DNA of 64,000 nt from an uncultured Flavobacteriales bacterium (GTDB lineage: Bacteria > Bacteroidota > Bacteroidia > Flavobacteriales_E > Vicingaceae), in the NCBI GenBank assembly GCA_905479995.1, contig CAJQON010000015.1, positions 62,001-126,000 of the forward strand, in the 5' to 3' direction. A program made the position numbers and the translations under genes. Positions 50,741 through 58,052 of the stretch are shown here, piece after piece (position 1 is the stretch's first letter; every line of letters begins with the position of its first letter). Under the pieces are notes generated by a model. It worked only from the letters and a program-made list of their open reading frames with translations. It was not told the origin of the DNA and made no database searches.

Positions 50741-52528
50741 TTATTGAGCTGCATTTGTAGATTTAACACTAAAACCACTTAACCTATAACCTGGTCTCAT
50801 AGCAGTTGTTTCAGCATTGTCAAATCTTTTGTGAATTCCAATTCTTTCTTTAGGGTAATACAAGTAAATGTAAGAACATTCATCGTTTAGGATTTCTTGA
50901 AATTTGTAGTTTAATACTGCTCTTTTGTCTTCATCTATTTCAACTCTAATAGCGTCAATTAATGCATCTGTTTCGTCATTTCCGAAACCAGTGTAGTTAG
51001 ATCCACCGTTGTAAGAAGCAGTGTGATATATTTGTTTATGATCGTTTGGGATTGGAGAACTTACCCAAGCACCATAATACATATCGAAATCGTGTTGTTT
51101 GGTATTTTCTAAGAAAATTGACCAATCTTGAGAAACAACAGTTACAACAATTCCAATTTTTCGGGCTTCTTCTTGAAACATTAACCCTACTGCTTTTCTA
51201 GAATCGTTTCCTTGGTTGTATAAGTAAGACATTTCAAACTTCATTTTTTCTCCATCAATTGTATTGTCCAAAATACCATCACCATCTGAGTCAGTCCAAC
51301 CAGCTTCAGCTAACAATGCTTTCGCTTTTTCTGGGTTGTAATCGTACATTTTAACATTGTTGTTAAACTGTTTTTCTTTTTTAGGATGGATAGGACCAAC
51401 AGCTCGTGTTCCATAACCTAAAGCAATTTTTTCAATAATTTTATCTACATCAATTAAATGGGCTATTGCTTTTCTTGTTCTTTTGTCAGAAAACTTTGGC
51501 TTTCTAACGTTTAAACCTAAGTAAGAATAAGCCATTTGTGGAGGTGTGTGACTTTTAAAGTTGTTTAAGAATTTGTCATTTTTTAACAAACCTTGAAAAT
51601 CTTTGGCCTTAATTCCTCTCATCACATCAACACTTCCAGCAATTAATGCTTCCTTAGCTGTAGTTTGATCGTTTATGGTTTGGTAAACAATTTTAGAAGG
51701 GTTAATGTCAAAAAACATTCCTTGACCTGCTAATTTGTCTCCCCACCAGTTTTCTTTCTTCTTTAAAACAATTTTTTGTCCTGTTTGCCATTCTTCTAAT
51801 TCGTATGGTCCACAACCAACAATAGATTCTTTATCTCTTTGGTACTTTTCAGAGTTGAAATCTGTAGCAAATTCAACAATTTTTTCATTGGTAGCCAATT
51901 CACTTTGGTTTTCCGACAATTGTTTGATTGTAAACTCATCCATTAAGTTTTTTGGATCGTAAATGCTTCTAGGTAATAACGCTAAATCTCCAGCTTGTAC
52001 TTCAGCTAAAATATAAACATCTTTACATTTAAAAGTGAATTTTTGAGGATCATCATCATAAAAAACCATGTCTTCAATAAATTCAAAATAAGGCTTGTTG
52101 TTAACATTATCAACCTTAGGATTTTTAATTACCTTCAAGGTAAACTCAACATCTTTAGGTGTAATTGGTGTTCCATCATCCCAAGTTGCTTCTTTTCTAA
52201 TTTTAAAGGTAATGTTCATTTTACCATCTTCAGTAATTTCAATTTCTGGTCTTGCCTCAGCAACAACAGGAACTAATTCTAAGGTATTAAAATCGATAGA
52301 AAGCAGTGGGTAAAACATGTTTTTTAAGATGTAACCAGCACCAGCATCGCTATAGTTTATTGGGTTTAACATTTGAGCATCCGACAATTCATGTCCGATA
52401 ACAATGTCGCTTACATTTTCTGGTGTATTTGCATCAGAAGAAGAGCTAGACCCGCCTCCACAAGAGATTAATGTTAATGATGCTGTTATAATAATTGCTG
52501 AATAAACAGTTAAATGCTTGATTTTCAT
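50741..52528 (-). CDS. Peptide ABC transporter substrate-binding lipoprotein
   Basis: A 595-residue family 5 extracellular solute-binding protein. Lipoprotein signal MKIKHLTVYSAIIITASLTLISC with Cys23, followed by GGGSSSSS, a flexible linker. Family marks include WDDGTPITPKDVEFTLKVIKNP, GCGPYELEEWQTGQKIVLKKKENWWG, KRTRKAIAHLIDVDKII and the C-terminal KFQEILNDECSYIYLYYPKE. It probably binds oligopeptides and hands them to the two downstream permeases. It is the first gene of the unit; a -7 element precedes it. Confidence 0.94.
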   Translation of the reverse strand: MKIKHLTVYSAIIITASLTLISCGGGSSSSSDANTPENVSDIVIGHELSDAQMLNPINYSDAGAGYILKNMFYPLLSIDFNTLELVPVVAEARPEIEITEDGKMNITFKIRKEATWDDGTPITPKDVEFTLKVIKNPKVDNVNNKPYFEFIEDMVFYDDDPQKFTFKCKDVYILAEVQAGDLALLPRSIYDPKNLMDEFTIKQLSENQSELATNEKIVEFATDFNSEKYQRDKESIVGCGPYELEEWQTGQKIVLKKKENWWGDKLAGQGMFFDINPSKIVYQTINDQTTAKEALIAGSVDVMRGIKAKDFQGLLKNDKFLNNFKSHTPPQMAYSYLGLNVRKPKFSDKRTRKAIAHLIDVDKIIEKIALGYGTRAVGPIHPKKEKQFNNNVKMYDYNPEKAKALLAEAGWTDSDGDGILDNTIDGEKMKFEMSYLYNQGNDSRKAVGLMFQEEARKIGIVVTVVSQDWSIFLENTKQHDFDMYYGAWVSSPIPNDHKQIYHTASYNGGSNYTGFGNDETDALIDAIRVEIDEDKRAVLNYKFQEILNDECSYIYLYYPKERIGIHKRFDNAETTAMRPGYRLSGFSVKSTNAAQ

Positions 52529-52560
52529 TTCTTTGCGTTATTTTTAAATTACAAGGATGA

Positions 52561-52568
52561 CAAATATA
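52561..52568 (-). promoter_or_regulatory. -7 promoter element TATATTTG of the peptide transporter
   Basis: On the minus strand TATATTTG is an exact TAnnTTTG match, predicting a start near 52555 and a 27-base leader. A matching -33 TTG at the standard distance is not seen. Confidence 0.5.
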
Positions 52569-52708
52569 ATATTCTTATTGATTTTTTTGCCCTTTGAGTT
52601 GGACTTTTAGACAAACGGTGTAAATGGGGTGATAAGTGGGATATATTTTGTTGGAATAAAAAATGCAAAAAATAATGCTAATTTATTTTCTCCTTAAATT
52701 TTGATTGT

Positions 52709-52716
52709 TACTTTTG
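52709..52716 (+). promoter_or_regulatory. -7 promoter element TACTTTTG of tRNA-Ser
   Basis: An exact TAnnTTTG match. The start near 52723 is five bases before the mature tRNA. A TTTT 19 bases upstream is the only -33 candidate. Confidence 0.6.
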
Positions 52717-52727
52717 CCAACCTTATT

Positions 52728-52815
<88 letters not shown>

Positions 52816-52827
52816 AAATAAAGACTA

Positions 52828-52854
52828 AAGCCCTTACGTAGTAAGGGCTTTTTT
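52828..52854 (+). terminator. Rho-independent terminator after tRNA-Ser
   Basis: AAGCCCTTAC, loop GTA, GTAAGGGCTT and six T in all. Ten-pair stem, 14 bases after the tRNA end. Confidence 0.9.
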
Positions 52855-53027
52855 ATTGGTTGATAGTATAGTTGATAGTTCTAAGGCTTTTAACAGCCTC
52901 ATAAAAACCATTTTAACGTTTAAATAATATTATCTGGCTCTTGGTTTTGGTATTAACGAATTCTTGTTATGATTTGTAAAAGCTAAGAAATAGTCTTATT
53001 CTTCATTTCTTTTTCAATTATTACCAA
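52855..53027. other. Non-coding spacer between tRNA-Ser and cassette region
   Basis: No credible ORF or RNA. It is AT-rich with several short TTAACG-like words. It marks the left border of the accessory island and could hold decayed cassette or recombination-site sequence, but no clear repeat is visible. Confidence 0.5.
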
Positions 53028-53213
53028 CGTTCAGGCTCTGGTTAGTACGGGAATTAAAAGTAGTAAATTTCCGCTTAAGCACTTAGCCAAAACTTTTTAT
53101 TTTGTTTTATCTTTTTCTTTATAAAGCCAAATCAAAAGATTTGGCGGACTTGATTAAAGCAATAAACTTTGCCCTAAGTACTAAACCCGTATTAACTATA
53201 GCCATTGTTAGGC
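53028..53213 (-). repeat. attC-like palindrome 1 (3' of the 618-codon gene)
   Basis: About 186 bases. On the minus strand it begins with GCCTAAC, nine bases after the stop of the 618-codon gene, and runs to ...GAACGTTGG. The outer arms GGCTCTGGTTAGTACGGG (53034-53051) and CCCGTATTAACTATAGCC (53186-53203) match at 15 of 18 positions, the next arms contain CACTTAGC and GCCCTAAGTA, and the centre has the perfect GCCAAATC-AAAA-GATTTGGC hairpin (53126-53145). The position, imperfect symmetry and GCCTAAC/GTT borders are those of an integron attC site, but it is longer than usual. Confidence 0.65.
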
Positions 53214-53222
53214 ACTGGAGTT

Positions 53223-55079
53223 TTATTTTTGTATTGCTTTAATAATTCTATCTTCTTGTATTAATACATCTCGCATAAGTAATTTATGAGGGAATTGTTT
53301 GTGTTTTTTAGCCTTTTTAAACCCTTCTAATATTTTCATTAAAGAAGATGCTGTCAAAAGAGATAGATTTAGTTCGCTGTCCATTTCGCAATCAGTTATA
53401 AAGTCATTACTAAATTCAGGAGCTACTATTAATATCTTAGATACTCTATATCCTTTTGCTTCTGCAAGTTTGAAATATGAACCTACTTGTCTAGAAATTG
53501 AACTGAATTTATTGTAGCCGCTTTCTTTGACTGTTTTACATTCTACAATGAACAATTCATTATTTCCTAAGTTTAGTAGAATGTCAATTTTGTCTTTTTT
53601 AGTATTGAGTTCCTTTTTTAATTTTTCGTCAACATTTAATCCTAATTGGCTAAAAATTGTTTTGGTTAACTCTTCAAATTTAATTCCTAAGTCAGCCTCT
53701 TTTATTCTAATTCCATTTTCTTTCAAAGTGTTTAAATCTCTGCATCCTATATTTATATAGTTTTCAATGTATAGGTTTTCAGAGTCTTTGTAAGCGTCAA
53801 GAATATTTTCAATATCATTTCCTCTACTTTTAATTTCTCTAGCTTTTATGAATGCTGAAAGGTCAGTTAAGTTAATTAAATCTAAAATGTCTCTTGGTTT
53901 GATATTGTAGTCAAGTAGAAGTTCACTTTTAAGTGCATTTTCTTCTTGGATTTCAAATTCAGACTTTACTTGAGCATTTAATTTAGGAAGTGTTTCGCTT
54001 AATTCTGTTAGAAGTTTCTCATAGCCATCAATTGAAATTCCAACTTTTTCATCTTTCTCGATGGCATCAAAATAAGCTAATATATTTTCGATTTTATCTT
54101 CAAGAGTTGTTCCTTTTAAAGCAGGAGATAAGTTTAGGTTTTTACTCCAAAGTTCATTGATGAACTTCTTTTTGTCAGAAAGATTTGTATTGTCTTTATG
54201 AACGTCTTCCGTTAAAACATCTGTGAACGAAATACCTTCATTTATGATTTCTTTTATTTTTTGTTCGAAGGTCAGTTTTCTATCAATGTTATGATTTTTA
54301 CAAATCAAATTAATTTGAGGTTCTCTGAATGAGCGTAAAATTCTTCTAAAGAACTTGTCAGCAACTACTTTCCCTCTAATTTTTCTAAGCACTCGCACCA
54401 TTTCATCAGCTACGTAAATTGTACTTGTCTTTTTTGAATAGAAGATTACTCCTAGGTTTTTCAGTTCATTAATTACATTATCAATTTCAGCTTTTTTAGC
54501 TGGTAAAATCAAATAGTTAATTAACTTAACTTCTTCTTGTGAAAGTCCAAGTTGCTTAGAAAGCGTTAATAATATTGATAATTCATCATCTGTTATTTTT
54601 GCTTCTCTGTTATTTTCTATATCATTATGAAAAGCTGTGTGAACACAGGATTTATAAATTTTGTAATCTCTTTTTCTGCTTTCTGAGATTTCAGATTTTG
54701 GATCTTCAACATTTTTTTGAAGTTCTTTAATCTTCTTATTTATGGTTTTGATTTCAGTTTCATATAGTCTAGCAAACCAATCTTGTTTCATTATGCAATT
54801 TCCATCACGAACAATAATATCAGTAAGTATGTCAAGTTGAGAGGATGTATTTACAAATTCAGTTTTTATTAACTGAGAGAACTCATTTTCAATAAGTCCG
54901 AAGATTTTCGATATAACTACATTGTCAAGGTTTTTAAGTCCTGACTTGTCAGATTCCGAGATGATTTTATCAATTTCTTTTGAGTTCTTTGCTCCATTTC
55001 CAATAATGTTGTCAATTATCTTGATGAATGAATTCTTTTCTAATGAATTCAAGTTGTCTAATATCTTCTCTAGTTTCAT
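53223..55079 (-). CDS. 618-residue protein with PD-(D/E)xK nuclease-like C-terminus
   Basis: No full-length family is recognised. The N-terminal 450 residues are helical, Lys/Glu/Asn-rich and lack a signal peptide; about 170-260 resemble a winged-helix or TerB-like helical region (LSILLTLSKQLGLSQEEVKLINYLI, ELKNLGVIFYSKKTSTIYVADEMV). The C-terminal domain (about 465-570) has the Mrr-like restriction endonuclease order: GIKFEELTKTIFSQLGL (Glu), DKIDILLNLGNNELFIVECKTVKES (Asp, then Glu-x-Lys) and SSISRQVGSYFKLAE. A DNA-cleaving role, such as phage defence, is inferred. It is a single gene bounded by GTTAGGCAC and GTGCCTAAC, so it is probably a mobile cassette. Confidence 0.82.
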   Translation of the reverse strand: MKLEKILDNLNSLEKNSFIKIIDNIIGNGAKNSKEIDKIISESDKSGLKNLDNVVISKIFGLIENEFSQLIKTEFVNTSSQLDILTDIIVRDGNCIMKQDWFARLYETEIKTINKKIKELQKNVEDPKSEISESRKRDYKIYKSCVHTAFHNDIENNREAKITDDELSILLTLSKQLGLSQEEVKLINYLILPAKKAEIDNVINELKNLGVIFYSKKTSTIYVADEMVRVLRKIRGKVVADKFFRRILRSFREPQINLICKNHNIDRKLTFEQKIKEIINEGISFTDVLTEDVHKDNTNLSDKKKFINELWSKNLNLSPALKGTTLEDKIENILAYFDAIEKDEKVGISIDGYEKLLTELSETLPKLNAQVKSEFEIQEENALKSELLLDYNIKPRDILDLINLTDLSAFIKAREIKSRGNDIENILDAYKDSENLYIENYINIGCRDLNTLKENGIRIKEADLGIKFEELTKTIFSQLGLNVDEKLKKELNTKKDKIDILLNLGNNELFIVECKTVKESGYNKFSSISRQVGSYFKLAEAKGYRVSKILIVAPEFSNDFITDCEMDSELNLSLLTASSLMKILEGFKKAKKHKQFPHKLLMRDVLIQEDRIIKAIQK

Positions 55080-55111
55080 CTATGTATGTTTTTTCAGTTT
55101 TTTCTTCTTGT

Positions 55112-55353
55112 GCCTAACGACAACTGTATGTTGCGTTTTACACAGTTGTTTAATAACTACTAAACTAATGAAATTTTGTAGAAATTTCAAGTTACGATTA
55201 ACAATCAAGTAGGCAAGTAGTTCGCTGTCCGAAGCAAGGATGCAACTTGCAAAACTTTTAGATAACCACCTACAAAATGAATGGTACTAACTCTCAAAAT
55301 TGTCAAAAAGCTAAAACTGCTTGCAAGCAAAATGCAATATACAGCTTGTTAGC
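55112..55353 (-). repeat. attC-like palindrome 2 (3' of the zeta-like gene)
   Basis: About 242 bases. The outer arms CTGTATGTTGCGTTTT (55124-55139) and AAAATGCAATATACAG (55329-55344) are complementary at 14 of 16 positions. A second arm pair is TTTTGTAG (55173-55180) with CTACAAAA (55269-55276), and a central hairpin involves GCAAGTAG and GCAACTTGC. On the minus strand it starts with GCTAAC five bases after the ancestral stop of the zeta-like gene and ends with GTTAGGC, 33 bases before the ATG of the 618-codon gene. It fits an attC site between two cassettes. Confidence 0.65.
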
Positions 55354-55358
55354 AAATG

Positions 55359-55961
55359 TTATTTTATTCTTTCAGCTATATTAAGAATCAGTTTGCTTAA
55401 ATATTTTGGAAAACTTTCTAAAACAACCAGTTCATTCTGTTCTATCGTCAATAGATGTTTTGGCTCTTTATTGTATGTGCTAGTTTAAAATAAATGAATA
55501 GCATCAAAGAATTTCCAATGTTTATTTAAGTTTTGAAAACCAAGGTTATATCTTTTCTCAATTTCAAGTGCAGGAACAAAATGTCCGCCATTTTCAACTC
55601 TAATTTGAACTCTTTTCTTTGCTTTTTCAATTGAGTCTAAACAGAAGAATGCTAGTTCAATTCTGTAGTTAGCTTTCTTGAAAATTTCAGGCCAATGAAG
55701 TGGAGTGGAATTGAAGTTTGTTTCGTAACAGAAATTTGATTTTTCTTTTATAGATGAATTGATATTGCTCTTCAAGTTGTCCATTGATAAGTTGTGAGCC
55801 ATTCGTTCTTTTAATTCATTGTCAATTAAAGAATTGTATTTGTCGAGAAATACAAGGTCATAGTCGTAAGCAGAATTATTGTCAGGTGTAAGAGCTTTTG
55901 AGAAAGAAGATTTGCCAGAACCATTGCAACCAGCAATCACTAGTAAGGTCGGCTTATGCAT
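55359..55961 (-). pseudogene. Zeta-toxin-like ATPase gene with internal TAA
   Basis: The reading frame encodes a P-loop kinase-like protein: TLLVIAGCNGSGKSSFSKAL (Walker A), FCYETNFNS, LAFFCLDSIEKAKKRVQIRVENGGHFVPALEIEKRYNLGF. The His-x-Val-Pro and RY motifs are those of the zeta-toxin/UDP-GlcNAc kinase-like family. The annotated ORF stops at 55485 after FFDAIHLF, but the same frame continues without another stop as TSTYNKEPKHLLTIEQNELVV and more for 40 residues to TAA at 55359, giving a normal length near 200 residues. So one TAA codon breaks the gene. Either it is inactive, or a shortened 158-residue protein is made. No antitoxin gene is adjacent. Confidence 0.72.
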
Positions 55962-56002
55962 TGAATTGAGGGGCAGGAGTTGGGTTTTTAGATTAGAGTT
56001 GG

Positions 56003-56066
56003 ATTAATGCGACAGAACCCGAAATTATGTACCTTTATATTTTAGATAAATTAATGCGTCAGAACC
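56003..56066. repeat. Direct repeat pair around a possible promoter
   Basis: ATTAATGCGACAGAACC (56003-56019) and ATTAATGCGTCAGAACC (56050-56066) match at 16 of 17 positions, 47 bases apart. TACCTTTA (56030-56037), a -7-like octamer, lies between them. They may be operator half-sites, or a duplicated junction at the island border. Confidence 0.55.
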
Positions 56067-56095
56067 ATAAACTTGCTCACTACAATTAAATAATT

Positions 56096-56854
56096 ATGAG
56101 AACCTACCTTAGAAATACACTTTCTAAAATAAAATATTTTCTTTTGAATGTCCACAGGGTTTTTCAAGATAAAAAAGTAGTCGTTATAGTCTCTACTATG
56201 CGGTCAGGTTCTACACTTTTAAAAGCTTTACTTGCTAACTCACCCGACACTACACATTTGTCTGAGGTAGATTTTCAGAAATTTAATAAATTAGATTATT
56301 GGAAATTAAAGATGAAATACAAGCAGAAAATAATAGTGATGAAAAAGCCTTGTTGGTATACAAATGCAGATCATTACCCTGTTTTACCAGATCTTAAAAA
56401 CATGAAAATAGTTGTATTGATAAGAAATCCTTACGACACCGTTTCGTCTATTAAAGAAATGGCGAAAATAAGGCCTAAATCTGATCAAGGTTTGGAAAAC
56501 AATGAATATGTTAATGACTATTGGTGTAAGGTGTACAAAAAAATATTAAAGTGTAAAATATTAGACCAACCAAACGCTACTCTTGTAAGGTATACTGAAT
56601 TGGTTCAAGATCCCATACGTGTAACTGAAGAGTTGTTTAAGTTTATTGGTTCAGAACAAATCAAAGGTGTAGATACTTATAGTTATCCTAAAGATGGAAT
56701 GTGGAAATGGGACAATGATGATGGTGGAGAAGTAATTAAAACACTTAAGGTGGTAGATAAGAAAAGAGATAAGAACGATCAGCGATTGATTGATACCATC
56801 GAAGCATCGAAATGTGTTGAGGAAATTACAACTGCGTATGATCTAACCAGCTAA
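56096..56854 (+). CDS. Sulfotransferase family protein
   Basis: A 252-residue cytosolic protein with the PAPS-binding loop VVVIVSTMRSGSTLLKALLANSPDT (5'-phosphosulfate binding, about residues 27-45) and the 3'-phosphate motif IVVLIRNPYDTVSSIKEMA (about 103-121). The layout is that of P-loop sulfotransferases. The catalytic base cannot be assigned with certainty. The acceptor, perhaps a polysaccharide or lipid, is unknown, and no PAPS synthesis genes are in the window. It stands alone beside the cassette region and on the other strand; it could be part of the island. Confidence 0.85.
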   Translation: MRTYLRNTLSKIKYFLLNVHRVFQDKKVVVIVSTMRSGSTLLKALLANSPDTTHLSEVDFQKFNKLDYWKLKMKYKQKIIVMKKPCWYTNADHYPVLPDLKNMKIVVLIRNPYDTVSSIKEMAKIRPKSDQGLENNEYVNDYWCKVYKKILKCKILDQPNATLVRYTELVQDPIRVTEELFKFIGSEQIKGVDTYSYPKDGMWKWDNDDGGEVIKTLKVVDKKRDKNDQRLIDTIEASKCVEEITTAYDLTS

Positions 56855-56881
56855 ACTTTTTTTTAACATTATAGTAAGGGT

Positions 56882-57964
56882 TTAGTTTATATTGAAATCT
56901 ATTTGATAGTGTAGTCCACTTTCTTTTTCAATTTGCTGTATGTCAGCAGTTATTTGTTCTGCAAACAACGTGATTAATTCCATTCCTAAAGAATCTTTTT
57001 TTGTTGCATTTTCATCTAATCCAACACCATTGTCACCAATAAAAATAGAGCACCTGTTTTTCTCTAGTTTCATGGTTAAATACATTTCAAAATCAGGGTT
57101 TTTACGGCCACCATGCTTAATGGAATTGGTAATTATTTCGTTTACAATTAAACCTAAAGGGATGGCTAGTTGAGTGTTTATAAAAACGTTGGCCATATCA
57201 ACGGTAACTTTAGTATATATTTTATATGAAGATTTTAGGCCGTCAATTAATGAGTTTAAATAATTTTTGAAATTAATTTCAGAAAAGTTCTCCGATCGGT
57301 ACAATGATTCATGTACTCTAGACATTGATATGATTCGGTTTTTACTACTTTGAAAAGCGCTTCTTAATTCTGGATTGTCAAATTGATTCATTTGAATGTT
57401 GAGCAGACTACTTATAATTTGAAAATTGTTTTTTACACGGTGATGCACTTCTTTTAAAAGCGTTTCAATGTTCTTTTTTTGTTCTTCAATTTCATCGTTC
57501 TTTTTTTGTAATACTATTTGCTGGTTTTTATTGTCAGTAATGTCTGTAATTAAACCTAATAGATAAAAATTGTTATTAGCATCTTCAATCCTTACTTTGG
57601 AGGTAAGTAGTTTGTTTACTTTACCATCAATAGTCAATTCTTCTTCATTCCAATTTACCTTTCCAGTAGCTAAAACTTCAGTATCTTTTTCGTAAAATAT
57701 AGCTGCTTGCTTTGCATCAAAAAAGTCAGCGTCCGTTTTTCCAAACATTTCTTCTTTAGTTAGGTTTATGAGGTCGCAAAAGGCATCGTTGCAAGCCATA
57801 AACAAATGTTTGTTGTTTTTTATAAATAAAGGATTGGGTAAAGAATCAATAATAGTCTGAGACCATTTCACCTCTTTTTCAACACGCACGCTATTTTTAA
57901 GAAGCTCTAACTTTAGTTTAGCATTTTCTTTTTGAAGGGCACTAATCTGTTGTTCTAAGCTCAT
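56882..57964 (-). CDS. PAS-domain sensor histidine kinase (HisKA_2 type)
   Basis: ATG 57964 (MSLEQQISALQKENAKLKLEL) is chosen; the track start at 58012 adds a hydrophobic tail without support. The 360-residue cytosolic kinase begins with a short coiled coil (1-30), then a PAS domain (about 35-150; IIDSLPNPLFIKNNKHLFMACNDAFCDL), a linker helix and a HisKA_2 phosphoacceptor with His in KEVHHRVKNNFQIISSLLNIQ, and an ATPase domain with NEIITNSIKHGGRKN and IFIGDNGVGLDEN. No membrane segment is seen, so it should sense an intracellular or diffusible signal. Its response regulator is not encoded nearby. Confidence 0.92.
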   Translation of the reverse strand: MSLEQQISALQKENAKLKLELLKNSVRVEKEVKWSQTIIDSLPNPLFIKNNKHLFMACNDAFCDLINLTKEEMFGKTDADFFDAKQAAIFYEKDTEVLATGKVNWNEEELTIDGKVNKLLTSKVRIEDANNNFYLLGLITDITDNKNQQIVLQKKNDEIEEQKKNIETLLKEVHHRVKNNFQIISSLLNIQMNQFDNPELRSAFQSSKNRIISMSRVHESLYRSENFSEINFKNYLNSLIDGLKSSYKIYTKVTVDMANVFINTQLAIPLGLIVNEIITNSIKHGGRKNPDFEMYLTMKLEKNRCSIFIGDNGVGLDENATKKDSLGMELITLFAEQITADIQQIEKESGLHYQIDFNIN

Positions 57965-58052
57965 TTTTTTTTTATTTACTATCGCTAAGATAGCATTTAT
58001 TTGGAAGTACAAAATTTCACTATAAAAAGATAGAGAATGCTCTTGGAGTGTA

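Noticed and set aside
54922-55212. 96-codon plus-strand ORF at the start of the 618-codon gene
   Set aside because: Phe/Ser-rich antisense shadow that also enters the palindrome.
53028-55353. Insertion sequence or MITE flanking the 618-codon gene
   Set aside because: No transposase or target-site duplication is visible, and the two palindromes differ in sequence, which fits attC-like sites better than identical terminal repeats. Not fully excluded.
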